Origin: Candidatus Avimonas merdigallinarum
GTDB taxonomy: Bacteria; Bacillota; Clostridia; Oscillospirales; Acutalibacteraceae
Direction: 5' to 3'
NCBI GenBank assembly: GCA_904377855.1
Contig: CAJFGS010000002.1
Coordinates: 38,534 to 102,533 of the forward strand
Length of the DNA stretch: 64,000 nt
The position numbers and the translations under genes are program-made. The notes beneath the pieces were generated by a model. The model saw only the letters and a list, made by a program, of their open reading frames with translations. It was not told where the DNA came from and ran no database searches. Shown in pieces: positions 1 to 8,318 of this stretch (position 1 is its first letter; every line of letters starts with the position of its first letter).

Positions 1-1
1 C

Positions 2-217
2 TGCGGGGAGGACAATATCCTTCCCCCGGATGTCATGGAGCGCACCTTTGATATGGGGTTCTGCATGTTCGACCGGTATGGCGAAGGGCTGCTCTCAGTC
101 CTTTACGGCAACGCCGCCCCGATCGAGACCGTGGACGCCATTGAACGCCGGGACGAGGAAGAAGAGAGCGAGGCTCCCGCAGCGCCGACCGCGCCGGGCG
201 GCACGATGCTGTCCTGA
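2..217 (+). CDS. C-terminal end of an unknown protein (5' cut by window edge)
   Basis: An open frame enters from the left edge and stops at 217, giving the last 71 residues of a protein. The visible part has a folded-looking stretch (LPPDVMERTFDMGFCMFDRY) and then a low-complexity acidic and Ala/Pro tail with DEEEESEAPAAP. I do not recognise the family. A methionine occurs at 35, but coding-like sequence continues upstream of it, so I read this as the 3' end of a longer gene. A GC-rich hairpin follows the stop. Confidence 0.6.
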   Translation, partial: CGEDNILPPDVMERTFDMGFCMFDRYGEGLLSVLYGNAAPIETVDAIERRDEEEESEAPAAPTAPGGTMLS

Positions 218-247
218 GCCGGCTTGCCGGAAAATGGAATATGCACT

Positions 248-276
248 TGCGGGCCGTGAAAAATGGCCCGCATTTC
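248..276 (+). terminator. Hairpin after the first gene
   Basis: TGCGGGCC (248-255) and GGCCCGCA (265-272) form an 8-bp stem around an A-rich loop, followed by only three T. It is a plausible but weak intrinsic terminator for the partial gene ending at 217. Confidence 0.45.
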
Positions 277-301
277 GCGCTTTTACAGGACGCTGAACGG
301 T

Positions 302-376
302 TCCCGCCCGGCTGTTTTTGTACGGCTGCGCTCACAGCCGGGCGGGATGGCCGGCTGTTTTTGTACGGCTGCGCTC
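302..376. repeat. 26-bp direct repeat combined with 13-bp inverted repeat
   Basis: CCGGCTGTTTTTGTACGGCT... occurs at 308-333 and again at 351-376. The first copy also overlaps the left arm of a perfect inverted repeat, TCCCGCCCGGCTG (302-314) with CAGCCGGGCGGGA (335-347). The unit lies between the first gene and the MYG1-like gene. It may be a slipped duplication of a hairpin; no function is assigned. Confidence 0.7.
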
Positions 377-447
377 CCGGCGGCGGGTCCTTTGCCCCGC
401 CGCCTGCGTGAGGGGTGCGGCGGGAACAGACGAAGGAGGAAATTGAA

Positions 448-1398
448 ATGGAAGGGGAATATGCGTCCCGGCCGGAACCAATCCCGGCAAGGGCAATGAC
501 CCATGGGGGGAAATTCCACGCGGACGATGTGTTTTCCACCGCGCTGCTGCGGCTTCTCCGGCCCGATATCCGGGTGCGGCGCGGTTTCCGGGTGCCGGAG
601 GGGTTTGATGGGCTGGTGTACGACATCGGCGGCGGGCGGTTTGACCATCACCAAAAGGGAGCGCCGGTGAGGGAAAACGGGACGCCGTATGCCGCGTTCG
701 GCCTCCTCTGGCGGGTTTACGGCGTATGCGCCATGGAGCGGGGGTTGCCGCCCGATCGCTTCCCGGGCGCGGCGGAGGAGGAAGCCGCCCGCTTCGACGA
801 GAAGTTTATCCAGCCGCTGGACCGGGACGACAACACCGGCTGCGGGCATGCGCTGGCGGACGTCGTCGGCTCCTTCAACCCCGCCTGGGACGGGGAGGAG
901 CTGCCCGACCGCTGCTTTGAAGAGGCGGTGGCCTTTGCGGGGGTCATCCTGCAAAAACGGCTGGAGGTGGTCTACGCCTCCCGCCGGGCGAAGGCGCTGG
1001 TGGAGGAGGCCCTTGCCCGGGCGGAGGACGGCGTGGTGGTGCTGGAGCGGTTCGCCCCCTGGAAAGGGGTGCTGATCCCCTCCGGCGCGCTGTTCGCGGT
1101 GTATCCCTCCCAGCGGGGCGGCTGGTCCGCGCAGGGGGTGCCGATGGAAAACGGGAACGGGGCGCTGAAATGCCCCTTCCCGGAGGCCTGGGCGGGCCGG
1201 ACGGAGCAGGAGCTGCCGGGGCTGTCGGGCGTCGCGGATTTGACCTTCTGCCACAACAACCGCTTCCTGGTTTCGGCCAGGACGAAGGAAGGGGCGGTCG
1301 CCGCCTGCCGCGCCGCGCAGAAAGAGCAGGCCGGTTCCGGCAAAGGGGACGGCGCGGGCGCAGAAAACCCGGAAGCGGAAAAGGCGGCGGAGGGATGA
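448..1398 (+). CDS. MYG1/UPF0160 family protein (DHH-like metal-dependent hydrolase)
   Basis: 316 aa, close to the usual length of the MYG1 family. The family signatures are clear: THGGKFHADDVFS at residues 18-30 and DIGGGRFDHHQ at 59-69, giving the His/Asp-rich metal-binding N-terminus, with RDDNTG near residue 130. Eukaryotic MYG1 is reported as a 3'-5' RNA exonuclease; bacterial members are mostly uncharacterised, so the exact substrate is not known. I chose the ATG at 448 because AGGAGG lies just upstream with 6-nt spacing. The tail from about residue 295 is low-complexity Gly/Glu/Ala. It stands alone between two hairpin regions. Confidence 0.85.
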   Translation: MEGEYASRPEPIPARAMTHGGKFHADDVFSTALLRLLRPDIRVRRGFRVPEGFDGLVYDIGGGRFDHHQKGAPVRENGTPYAAFGLLWRVYGVCAMERGLPPDRFPGAAEEEAARFDEKFIQPLDRDDNTGCGHALADVVGSFNPAWDGEELPDRCFEEAVAFAGVILQKRLEVVYASRRAKALVEEALARAEDGVVVLERFAPWKGVLIPSGALFAVYPSQRGGWSAQGVPMENGNGALKCPFPEAWAGRTEQELPGLSGVADLTFCHNNRFLVSARTKEGAVAACRAAQKEQAGSGKGDGAGAENPEAEKAAEG

Positions 1399-1440
1399 CC
1401 TCCCGCGCCCTCCGGCAGCGGAAGCCGGAATAAAAATTTG

Positions 1441-1480
1441 CCCTGCCGCTTGACTCTTGCGCGGCAGGGTGCTATATTGA
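1441..1480 (+). promoter_or_regulatory. Promoter of the thrS T-box transcript
   Basis: TTGACT (1450-1455), a 17-nt spacer and TATATT (1473-1478) make a good sigma-A promoter. The -35 box sits inside an inverted repeat, CCCTGCCGC (1441-1449) and GCGGCAGGG (1461-1469). That repeat could be an old terminator of the upstream gene or a protein-binding site. Confidence 0.8.
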
Positions 1481-1484
1481 TGAT

Positions 1485-1812
1485 ATACGAGGAATCCGCA
1501 GATGGGGAAGGCGCTCCGCCCGCCCGCCAGAGAAGGCCGCCGCGTGCTGAAAGCGGCCACGGGACAGGGAGGGGATTGCTACCGCCCCGGAGGTGCGCGC
1601 CGCTCAATGCCGCATGGCAGCAAGGCGCGCCGGGTGGCGCCGTTATCGGCCGGAATAAGGCTGGCTGTTTTCCTGCGCGGGAGGCGTGGGCGGTCCGGGC
1701 AGACGCTGTGCGGGATGTATGGCGGGCGGCCCGGGCGGACGGCCGGCGAACAAGGGTGGAACCGCGCGGCTTTTGGCCCCGTCCCTTTTGGGGGGACGGG
1801 GCCTTTTTGCGC
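1485..1812 (+). promoter_or_regulatory. T-box leader controlling thrS
   Basis: The roughly 370-nt untranslated region between the promoter and thrS contains the conserved T-box sequence AAGGGTGGAACCGCG (1752-1766), which in this family pairs with the uncharged tRNA acceptor end. It is followed by a GC-rich hairpin, GGCCCCGTCCC with GGGACGGGGCC (1775-1802), and a short T run, the usual terminator alternative. Uncharged tRNA-Thr is therefore expected to switch on thrS. I did not resolve the specifier loop with confidence; threonine specificity is inferred from the downstream gene. Confidence 0.88.
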
Positions 1813-1850
1813 GCATTTCGAATATCCGGCCGCTTGGCCGGAAGGAAAGG

Positions 1851-3776
1851 ATGGACAATATGATTACCATTACACTCAAGGGCGGCGACAAGCGGCAGGT
1901 GGCGGAAAACACCACGGTGGACGCGCTCTGCCGGGAAATTTCCATGGGGCTGTACCGCGCGGCCTGCGCCGCCCGGCTGGACGGCCGGGTGGTGGACCTG
2001 CGCACCCCCCTGACCGAGGACGGCACGCTGGAGATCCTCACCTTCGATTCCCTGGATGGGAAAAAGGCGTATTGGCACACCTGCTCCCACATCCTGGCGC
2101 AGGCGGTCAAACGGCTGTATCCGGAGGTAAAGCTGGCCATCGGCCCCTCCATTGACGAAGGGTTTTACTACGATATGGATTCCCCGTTCCCCTTCACCCC
2201 GGAGGTGATGGAAAAGGTGGAAGCCGAGATGCGCAAAATCTGCAAGGAAAAGCTGCCGCTGGAGCGGTTTGAGCTGCCCCGCCCGCAGGCCCTCCAGCTT
2301 ATGGGGGAGAAGGGCGAGCCCTTCAAGGTGGAACTGATAAACGATCTGCCGGAGGACGCGCACATCTCCTTTTATAAGCAGGGGGAATTCACCGACCTGT
2401 GCGCCGGCCCCCACCTGCCCGACACCGGCCGGGTCAAGGGGAACGCCCTGAAGCTCACCGCCTGCAACGCCGCCTACTGGCGGGGGGATTCCAACCGGGA
2501 GACCCTCCAGCGCATTTACGGCGTCGCCTTCACCTCCAAGGAGGAGCTGGACGAGTACCTCCAGCGGATTGAGGAGGCCAAGAAGCGGGATCACCGCAGG
2601 CTGGGCAAGGAATTGGGGCTGTTCACCATCATGGACGAGGGCCCCGGCTTCCCCTTCTTCCTCCCGAAGGGCATGGTGCTCAAAAACACCCTGATCGACT
2701 ACTGGCGGCAGGTGCACAAGCGGTACGGGTATGTGGAAATTTCCACCCCGGTCATCCTCAGCCGCAAGCTGTGGGAGCGCTCCGGCCACTGGGATCACTA
2801 CAAGCAGAATATGTACACCACCGTCATCGACGGGGAGGATTTCGCAATTAAGCCCATGAACTGCCCGGGCGGGATGCTGGTGTATAAGAGCGAGCCGCAT
2901 TCCTACCGCGATCTCCCCCTGCGGGTAGGGGAACTGGGCCTGGTCCACCGGCACGAGCTGTCCGGCGCGCTGCACGGGCTGTTCCGGGTGCGCTGCTTTA
3001 CCCAGGACGATGCGCACATCTTCATGACCTGGGACCAGATGAAGGACGAAATCAAGAACGTGGTCAAGCTGTTCGACGAGGTGTATTCCGTCTTCGGCCT
3101 GACCTATCAAATCGAGCTGTCCACCATGCCGGAGGATCACATGGGGGACGAGAAGGACTGGGCGTTCGCGCAGGAGACGCTCAAGGAAGCCATCACCGAG
3201 ATGGGGAAGGATTACGTCATCAACGAGGGGGACGGCGCCTTCTACGGGCCCAAGCTGGACTTCCATCTGGCCGATTCCCTCGGCCGCACCTGGCAGTGCG
3301 GCACCATCCAGCTGGATATGCAGCTGCCGGAGCGGTTTGAACTGGAATATGTGGGCGAGGACGGCCTCAAGCACCGCCCGGTGATGATCCACCGCGTCGT
3401 GCTCGGCTCGATCGAGCGGTTCATCGGGGTCATTACCGAGCATTTCGCCGGCGCGTTCCCCGTCTGGCTGGCCCCGGTGCAGGTCAAGCTCCTGCCGGTG
3501 ACCGATCGGGCGGCCGCCTATGCCGACGAAATCGCTGCCCGGCTGGACGGGAAGGGCCTGCGGGTGGAGGTCGACCACCGCAACGAAAAGATCGGGTACA
3601 AGATCCGCGAGGCCCAGATGCAGAAAGTCCCCTACATGCTCGTCCTCGGCGACAAGGAGATGGAGGGCGGTACGGTTTCGGTCCGCTCCCGCAAGGAGGG
3701 CGACCTCGGCACACAGACGGTGGACGAATTCCTCTCCCGTGTGCTGCGCGAGGTGGAGGAGAAAACCATCGGGTAA
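1851..3776 (+). CDS. thrS: Threonyl-tRNA synthetase
   Basis: About 641 aa, normal for bacterial ThrS, which charges tRNA-Thr in the cytoplasm. In order: an N-terminal TGS domain, the editing domain with HTCSHILAQ (HxxxH) and DLCAGPHLPDTG, then the class II catalytic core with GPGFPFFLPKG (motif 1 region), MNCPGGM, HRHELSGALHGLFRVR with FTQDDAHIF (motif 2) and HRVVLGSIERF (motif 3), and a C-terminal anticodon-binding domain. Two in-frame ATGs (1851 and 1860) have ribosome sites at 5- and 8-nt spacing; 1860 would give the common MITITLK start. A T-box leader controls the gene and a strong terminator ends the transcript. Confidence 0.97.
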   Translation: MDNMITITLKGGDKRQVAENTTVDALCREISMGLYRAACAARLDGRVVDLRTPLTEDGTLEILTFDSLDGKKAYWHTCSHILAQAVKRLYPEVKLAIGPSIDEGFYYDMDSPFPFTPEVMEKVEAEMRKICKEKLPLERFELPRPQALQLMGEKGEPFKVELINDLPEDAHISFYKQGEFTDLCAGPHLPDTGRVKGNALKLTACNAAYWRGDSNRETLQRIYGVAFTSKEELDEYLQRIEEAKKRDHRRLGKELGLFTIMDEGPGFPFFLPKGMVLKNTLIDYWRQVHKRYGYVEISTPVILSRKLWERSGHWDHYKQNMYTTVIDGEDFAIKPMNCPGGMLVYKSEPHSYRDLPLRVGELGLVHRHELSGALHGLFRVRCFTQDDAHIFMTWDQMKDEIKNVVKLFDEVYSVFGLTYQIELSTMPEDHMGDEKDWAFAQETLKEAITEMGKDYVINEGDGAFYGPKLDFHLADSLGRTWQCGTIQLDMQLPERFELEYVGEDGLKHRPVMIHRVVLGSIERFIGVITEHFAGAFPVWLAPVQVKLLPVTDRAAAYADEIAARLDGKGLRVEVDHRNEKIGYKIREAQMQKVPYMLVLGDKEMEGGTVSVRSRKEGDLGTQTVDEFLSRVLREVEEKTIG

Positions 3777-3830
3777 CCGCCCGGCTGCGGCGGTCTCCCC
3801 GCCGCAGGGCGCGCGTTTCCCTGCCGTTTC

Positions 3831-3866
3831 AAAGGAGGGCCTGTCTGAGAAGACAGGCCCTCCTTT
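3831..3866 (+). terminator. Terminator of thrS
   Basis: AAAGGAGGGCCTGTCT pairs with AGACAGGCCCTCCTTTT around a GAGA loop, giving a near-perfect 16-bp stem with terminal T residues. It is symmetric enough to serve the convergent minus-strand gene as well. Confidence 0.9.
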
Positions 3867-3940
3867 TCGCTGCCCGGCCCCCAACGCCCTCGGCGGCCCG
3901 GCAGCGCGCTTCCTGTACCGCCGCAGAAGGACGCCGGGCG

Positions 3941-4474
3941 CTATAAGGCCGTCCCTTTTTGGGGAAGGAACAGGCTCTCCGTATCGGCTTTTTCCAGGGA
4001 AAGCAGCCGGATCTTTTTGTCCAGGCCGCCGGCATATCCCGTCAGGCTGCCGTTGCTCCCGACCACCCGGTGGCAGGGGATGATCAGGGAGATCGGGTTA
4101 TGGGCGACTGCTCCGCCGACTGCCTGTGCGGACATGGCCGGCGCGCCCCGCCGTTCGGCCAGCTTCCGCCCGATTTCGCCGTAGGTGGTGACCTCGCCGT
4201 AGGGAATCTGCTTGAGGATTTCCCACACGGCCAGGCGGAAGGGGGAACCGGCCGGGCGCAGGGGAGGGGTAAAGCCGGGCTCCCTGCCGCGGAAATATTC
4301 GTCGAGCCACCGCTTTGCCTGACGGAATACCGGCAGGTCCTTCCGCTCGCTTTCCGTCTCCAGGGTGTCGGCGAAATATTTCTGCCCGTCAAACCATAAC
4401 CCGGTAAGGCATTCCCCGTCGCTTGCCAGCGTGATGCCGCCCAGCGGCGATTGATATTGGCTGGTATACTGCAT
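3941..4474 (-). CDS. ogt: Methylated-DNA--protein-cysteine methyltransferase
   Basis: 177 aa single-domain O6-alkylguanine DNA alkyltransferase, which moves the alkyl group from damaged guanine to its own cysteine in a suicide reaction. The active-site PCHRV motif lies in IIPCHRVVGSNGSLTGYAGG, and the helix-turn-helix segment PYGEVTTYGEI precedes it, as in Ogt/AGT proteins. No Ada regulatory domain is present. I chose the ATG at 4474 because AGGAG lies 9 nt upstream; starts at 4480 or 4483 would leave too little spacing. It is a single-gene unit convergent with thrS. Confidence 0.93.
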   Translation of the reverse strand: MQYTSQYQSPLGGITLASDGECLTGLWFDGQKYFADTLETESERKDLPVFRQAKRWLDEYFRGREPGFTPPLRPAGSPFRLAVWEILKQIPYGEVTTYGEIGRKLAERRGAPAMSAQAVGGAVAHNPISLIIPCHRVVGSNGSLTGYAGGLDKKIRLLSLEKADTESLFLPQKGTAL

Positions 4475-4688
4475 GTCCATCACTCTCCTGAGAAGGAAGA
4501 GACCCGGCGAACGCCGGTCCCTCCGCCTGCCGCCCGGTCGCGGTGCCCGTATCTTGGGGCCGCCTGTGCGGATATACGTATTGTATCACATCCGGGCGCC
4601 GAAGGGTATCCGTATTTGGTTTGAACAGCGGCCGGGGAGAGGGGCAAGGGCGAAAATAAGAATAAGAAATGAATTGTTAAAATAAGGC

Positions 4689-4717
4689 TTGATTTTTCCG
4701 CTTCCTTGTGGTATCAT
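4689..4717 (+). promoter_or_regulatory. Promoter of tRNA-Gly(CCC)
   Basis: TTGATT (4689-4694), a 17-nt spacer and TATCAT (4712-4717), ending 45 bp before the tRNA. Confidence 0.7.
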
Positions 4718-4762
4718 GCTAATGCTGTCCCAAAAGAGAAGCGGGTAGCGGGAATTTGATAG

Positions 4763-4836
4763 GCAGGCGTAGTTTAGTGGTAAAACATCAGCTTCCCAAG
4801 CTGAGGTTGTGGGTTCGATTCCCATCGCCTGCTCCA
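4763..4836 (+). tRNA. tRNA-Gly (CCC anticodon)
   Basis: Acceptor GCAGGCG (4763-4769) pairs with CGCCTGC (4826-4832), followed by discriminator T and an encoded CCA. The anticodon stem TCAGC/GCTGA encloses TTCCCAA, so the anticodon is CCC at 4795-4797. The T arm has GTTCGATTC. Confidence 0.96.
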
Positions 4837-4837
4837 T

Positions 4838-4876
4838 ACCTGCGGTGAGCAAGTCGCACACCGCAGGTCTTTCTTT
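4838..4876 (+). terminator. Terminator of tRNA-Gly
   Basis: ACCTGCGGTG (4838-4847) and CACCGCAGGT (4859-4868) form a perfect 10-bp stem starting 2 nt after the tRNA, followed by a T-rich run. Confidence 0.88.
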
Positions 4877-4931
4877 TGTCCAGACGAGCGGCCCGCGTTT
4901 AAGCCGGATCTTTTTGCCTCACCTTTACATT

Positions 4932-4968
4932 TCACCGCAAGCGGCATGCCGCTTGCGGTGATTTTTTT
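4932..4968 (+). terminator. Second palindromic terminator
   Basis: A perfect 30-bp palindrome, TCACCGCAAGCGGC with its complement (4932-4961), is followed directly by seven T. It stands about 55 bp after the first terminator; a back-up stop for tRNA transcription is likely. Confidence 0.75.
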
Positions 4969-5243
4969 GCAAAAGGCCGCCGGTGCACGCACCCCGCTGC
5001 GCCTTCTTCCCGCAAAAGGGCCGTCCCTGCCGGCAGGTTCCGGCGTGGCTTCCGCCGGGCCGAGTTCCCAAAAAGCGCGGCCTGCCGGCTCCGGCCGGAG
5101 GAAAATGCGCCGGGTGACGGCGGGAGAAATGCCTGTAAGGGCCGAAATCCGGGCCGGGGCATATTTTGCCTGTGAATAATCGCCGGATTTCCTCCTTATC
5201 CTATATAAGAAGCGGGATAGAAAGCCTCCCGCCGTTTTCCTTC

Positions 5244-5272
5244 TTGCAAAAGCGGGAGAGGTATATTAAAAT
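5244..5272 (+). promoter_or_regulatory. Candidate promoter before the small membrane protein
   Basis: TTGCAA (5244-5249) with a 17-nt spacer to TAAAAT (5267-5272). The resulting leader is about 120 nt. Confidence 0.5.
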
Positions 5273-5399
5273 AAAGGAAAACATATACATAGCGGAAGAA
5301 TCGCCTTCCGCTGTGGGAGGGGCGGCCGGCCGCAGACGCGCCGCTCCCTTGGCGCCGCTTCTCCGCAAGGGGGCGTCTGCGGAGAAAGGGGGGGAGACT

Positions 5400-5834
5400 A
5401 TGCCATTCGTCAACGCTTTGCCCGGGGCGGGGGAAGCCGCGGCTTCTTCCGGCGCCAAAACGTCGACCGAGATGCTGTTTGCCTGCTGGGCGATTGTGAT
5501 TGTTCTGCTGGCCATGGAATTGGTTTTCCTGCGGGCGAGGAAAAAGGAATATGCGGTCGCGATCCTGCCGCTGCTGATTACGCCGGCAGTGTATATTGTC
5601 AGCGGCGTGGTTTCGGGCTGGCTTAGCGGTTTTCTATCCCTGGCTGCGGGGCAGATCCGGGTAATCATCGACCTGACGGCGGGCATGGTTTCCTGCCTGC
5701 TGCTGGGGCTTGCCTCCCGGGGGATTGCCGAGCGGCGTACCCGGAACGCCTTTTTCTGGTGCTGCGCCGGGTTCGTGCTCATCCTTACGCTGGCCCTGGT
5801 GACCAACACCCTGGCGGCGATTGTACAGAAGTAG
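5400..5834 (+). CDS. Small four-helix membrane protein of unknown function
   Basis: 144 aa. A short polar N-terminus is followed by four likely membrane helices (about residues 24-43, 52-77, 90-108 and 116-141), separated by basic loops such as RARKKE and ERRTRN. No enzyme motif is visible and I do not recognise the family. I chose the ATG at 5400 because GGGGGGAG lies 5 nt upstream; the reading frame extends further up, but that part is low-complexity and lacks a ribosome site. It forms a single-gene unit ending in a hairpin terminator. Confidence 0.7.
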   Translation: MPFVNALPGAGEAAASSGAKTSTEMLFACWAIVIVLLAMELVFLRARKKEYAVAILPLLITPAVYIVSGVVSGWLSGFLSLAAGQIRVIIDLTAGMVSCLLLGLASRGIAERRTRNAFFWCCAGFVLILTLALVTNTLAAIVQK

Positions 5835-5838
5835 CAGG

Positions 5839-5872
5839 GCGGGGGCAGCTGTCCGGCGGCCCCCGCTTTTCT
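5839..5872 (+). terminator. Terminator of the small membrane protein
   Basis: GCGGGGGC (5839-5846) pairs with GCCCCCGC (5859-5866), followed by TTTT. Confidence 0.75.
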
Positions 5873-6028
5873 ATTGCCATCGGAGGCGGCGTCAGGATTA
5901 ACCGGCCGGAATCGGCGGCCGGCTGTGGCGGACCGCCTGGCGGCGTCCCCTCCACGGCTGCGGAAGCCCCGCCTATGTGCGGACAACGCTTTATGCGGAC
6001 CGGCCCTATTTCCCCTGTTTAAAGTAAA

Positions 6029-6060
6029 GAAAGCCGCCCGGGTATATCCGGGCGGCTTTG
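6029..6060 (-). terminator. Terminator downstream of galE (bidirectional)
   Basis: AAAGCCGCCCGG (6030-6041) and CCGGGCGGCTTT (6048-6059) form a perfect stem with a GTATAT loop, placed between the convergent membrane-protein gene and galE. Confidence 0.85.
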
Positions 6061-6098
6061 TGTTTGCTGTTTGCCGCATGCACCGGCGGGGAGGGCGG

Positions 6099-7115
6099 CT
6101 ATTCGTCGTAGCCGCGGGGGTTGGCCGACTGCCAGCGCCAGGAATCCCGGCACATATCCTCCACCCCGCGGAGGGCTTTCCAGCCCAATACCTTTTCCGC
6201 CTTGGAGGGATCGGAGTAGCAGGTGGCGATATCCCCGGCCCGGCGGGGGGCGATGACGTACGGGATGCTGACCCCGCTGGCCTTTTCGAACGCGTGGACC
6301 AGATCCAGCACGCTGTATCCGTTGCCGGTTCCCAGGTTGAACACCTCCGCGCCGGTATTCTTCAGCGCGTAATCCACCGCTTTGACGTGGCCCGCCGCCA
6401 GATCCACCACGTGGATGTAATCCCGCACGCCGGTGCCGTCGTGGGTGTCGTAATCGTCGCCATAGACCGAAAGCTTCGGCAGCTTGCCGATAGCCACCTG
6501 GGTGATATACGGCATCAGGTTGTTTGGGATGCCGTTGGGATCCTCCCCAATCCGGCCGCTTTCGTGCGCGCCGATCGGGTTGAAGTAGCGGAGCAGCACC
6601 ACCGACCAGTCCTTATCGGAAACGCAGACGTCCCGCAGGATCTCCTCGATGATGTATTTGGTGCGGCCGTAAGGGTTGGTGACCGCGCCGGTGGGCATCT
6701 CTTCCTTGAGGGGGGAGGGGTTGTTCATGCCGTAGACGGTGGCGGAGGAGCTGAATACCATCCGCTTGCAGCCGCACTCGGCCATCACCTGGCAGAGGGT
6801 AACGGTTCCGCCGACGTTGTTGTCGTAGTATTCCAGCGGCTTTTGCACCGATTCGCCCACCGCTTTCAGCCCGGCGAAATGGATGACCGCGTCGATTTCC
6901 TGCTCGCGGAATATACGGCGGAGCCCCTGCGCGTCCCGGATATCGCACTCATAAAACGGGAAGTCTTTCCCGGCCAGCTCCCGGGTGCGGCGCAGGGCTT
7001 CTGGTTTGGAATTGTAGAAATTGTCCAGAACAACGACGTCGTAGCCGGCCTTTACCATTTCGATTACCGTATGGCTGCCGATATATCCACAGCCGCCTGT
7101 AATTAGTATTGCCAT
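6099..7115 (-). CDS. galE: UDP-glucose 4-epimerase
   Basis: 338 aa, the family length. An extended short-chain dehydrogenase: the NAD-binding GGCGYIGSH is at residues 7-15, the catalytic serine region is FSSSATVYG (121-129), and the catalytic pair Y149xxxK153 lies in PYGRTK. It interconverts UDP-Glc and UDP-Gal, and in some bacteria UDP-GlcNAc and UDP-GalNAc. A strong ribosome site (AGGAGG) precedes the ATG at 7115. The gene is divergent from a sugar nucleotidyltransferase/kinase pair, which suggests a role in hexose or hexosamine salvage rather than only in envelope polysaccharide supply. Confidence 0.96.
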   Translation of the reverse strand: MAILITGGCGYIGSHTVIEMVKAGYDVVVLDNFYNSKPEALRRTRELAGKDFPFYECDIRDAQGLRRIFREQEIDAVIHFAGLKAVGESVQKPLEYYDNNVGGTVTLCQVMAECGCKRMVFSSSATVYGMNNPSPLKEEMPTGAVTNPYGRTKYIIEEILRDVCVSDKDWSVVLLRYFNPIGAHESGRIGEDPNGIPNNLMPYITQVAIGKLPKLSVYGDDYDTHDGTGVRDYIHVVDLAAGHVKAVDYALKNTGAEVFNLGTGNGYSVLDLVHAFEKASGVSIPYVIAPRRAGDIATCYSDPSKAEKVLGWKALRGVEDMCRDSWRWQSANPRGYDE

Positions 7116-7223
7116 TTTGACTCCTCCTTAGTATAATAAGAGACTATGGGGATGTGCCGCTGAGAGCCTGTCTATGATTTTCCTGCGCGCAGACGCGTTC
7201 CCCGCCAATGGGATCCTACCTTT

Positions 7224-7251
7224 ATTATACCGGAGAAATGGGAACAAACAA
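7224..7251 (-). promoter_or_regulatory. Promoter of galE
   Basis: On the minus strand, TTGTTT (7251-7246), a 16-nt spacer and TATAAT (7229-7224). The leader to galE would be about 100 nt. Confidence 0.6.
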
Positions 7252-7379
7252 TAGAAACTTGTTGCATCCTGCGGTATGGCAGGCACAAATTGCGGCTTTT
7301 TGGGTAAGATAGCTTGTGAAGCAGCCTTCGCCCGGCCTCTGCCGGGCAAAACCGCATGGAAAGGAATGTTTTACGCCGA

Positions 7380-8318
7380 ATGAATCAAGCACAACGGGAG
7401 CCGTCCCTGGTGATTATGGCCGCCGGAATGGGCAGCCGATTCGGGGGGCCCAAGCAGATTACGCCGGTCGGCCCGGCCGGGGAAATGATTATCGATTATT
7501 CCATTTACGACGCGCTGAAAGCGGGCTTTTCCCGTATCGTCTTTGTCATTAAGCGGGAGATCGAGGAAACTTTCAAGGAGAAAATCGGGAACCGGATCGC
7601 CCGCCATGCCGACGTGACGTATGTGTATCAGGAATTGTCCGCCCTGCCGGCAGGTTTCACGGCGCCGGCGGGCCGGGTGAAGCCCTGGGGGACCGGGCAC
7701 GCCGTCCTCTGCTGCCGGGACGCGGTTAAGGGGCCGTTTGCGGTAATCAATGCGGACGATTATTACGGGCGGGACTGCTATTCCCTGCTGTACCGGTTTT
7801 TGACCGCGGAGGAAAACGCGGGCGGGACGCTGCCCCTCCATTTGGCAATGGCGGGGTACGTGCTGGAAAACACCCTGACGGAAAACGGCTATGTCTCCCG
7901 CGGCATCTGCGAAGTGGACGGGGAGGGGACGCTGCGCACCCTGGTGGAGCGGACCCATATCGAGCTGCGCGGCGGCCGGGCGATGTACACCGAGGACGAA
8001 GGGGAGAGCTGGCATGCCCTCCAGCCCGGCTGCCGGGTTTCGATGAACTGCTGGGCTTTCCCGGCCGGCACGCTGGAGCGGTTTGAAACGCGGTTTGCGG
8101 ATTTCCTGTCCTCGGATATCGACCCGCTGAAATCTGAATTCTATCTTCCCTTTGCGGTGAACAGCCTGGTGGAGAGCGGCGAGGCGGACGTGAAAGTACT
8201 GGAGACCCGTGACCGCTGGTATGGGATGACCTATCCCAAGGATCGTGAAAAAGTGACCGACGCCATTCGCGGTTTTATCCGTGAGGGAATCTATCCGGAA
8301 AGGTTGTGGCAGGAATGA
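7380..8318 (+). CDS. Sugar-phosphate nucleotidyltransferase
   Basis: About 312 aa with a GT-A type nucleotidyltransferase fold. The signature LVIMAAGMGSRFGGPKQ (about residues 10-26) is the nucleotide-binding loop, and VINADDYYGRD carries the metal-binding acidic residues. It probably joins NTP to a sugar 1-phosphate. The next gene is a sugar 1-kinase-like protein whose ATG overlaps this stop (ATGA), so the two are likely translated together and act in sequence: kinase makes sugar-1-P, this enzyme makes the NDP-sugar, divergent GalE epimerises it. An upstream in-frame ATG at 7356 lacks a ribosome site; AAAGGA lies 14 nt before 7380. Exact sugar and NTP are unknown. Confidence 0.85.
   Translation: MNQAQREPSLVIMAAGMGSRFGGPKQITPVGPAGEMIIDYSIYDALKAGFSRIVFVIKREIEETFKEKIGNRIARHADVTYVYQELSALPAGFTAPAGRVKPWGTGHAVLCCRDAVKGPFAVINADDYYGRDCYSLLYRFLTAEENAGGTLPLHLAMAGYVLENTLTENGYVSRGICEVDGEGTLRTLVERTHIELRGGRAMYTEDEGESWHALQPGCRVSMNCWAFPAGTLERFETRFADFLSSDIDPLKSEFYLPFAVNSLVESGEADVKVLETRDRWYGMTYPKDREKVTDAIRGFIREGIYPERLWQE

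Noticed and set aside
283..1560. Long minus-strand frame opposite the MYG1-like gene
   Set aside because: Arg/Pro/Gly-rich shadow of a GC-rich gene; the plus-strand product has clear family motifs.
972..3884. 970-codon minus-strand frame across thrS
   Set aside because: Antisense to thrS and its leader, no recognisable domain; a result of high GC at third positions.
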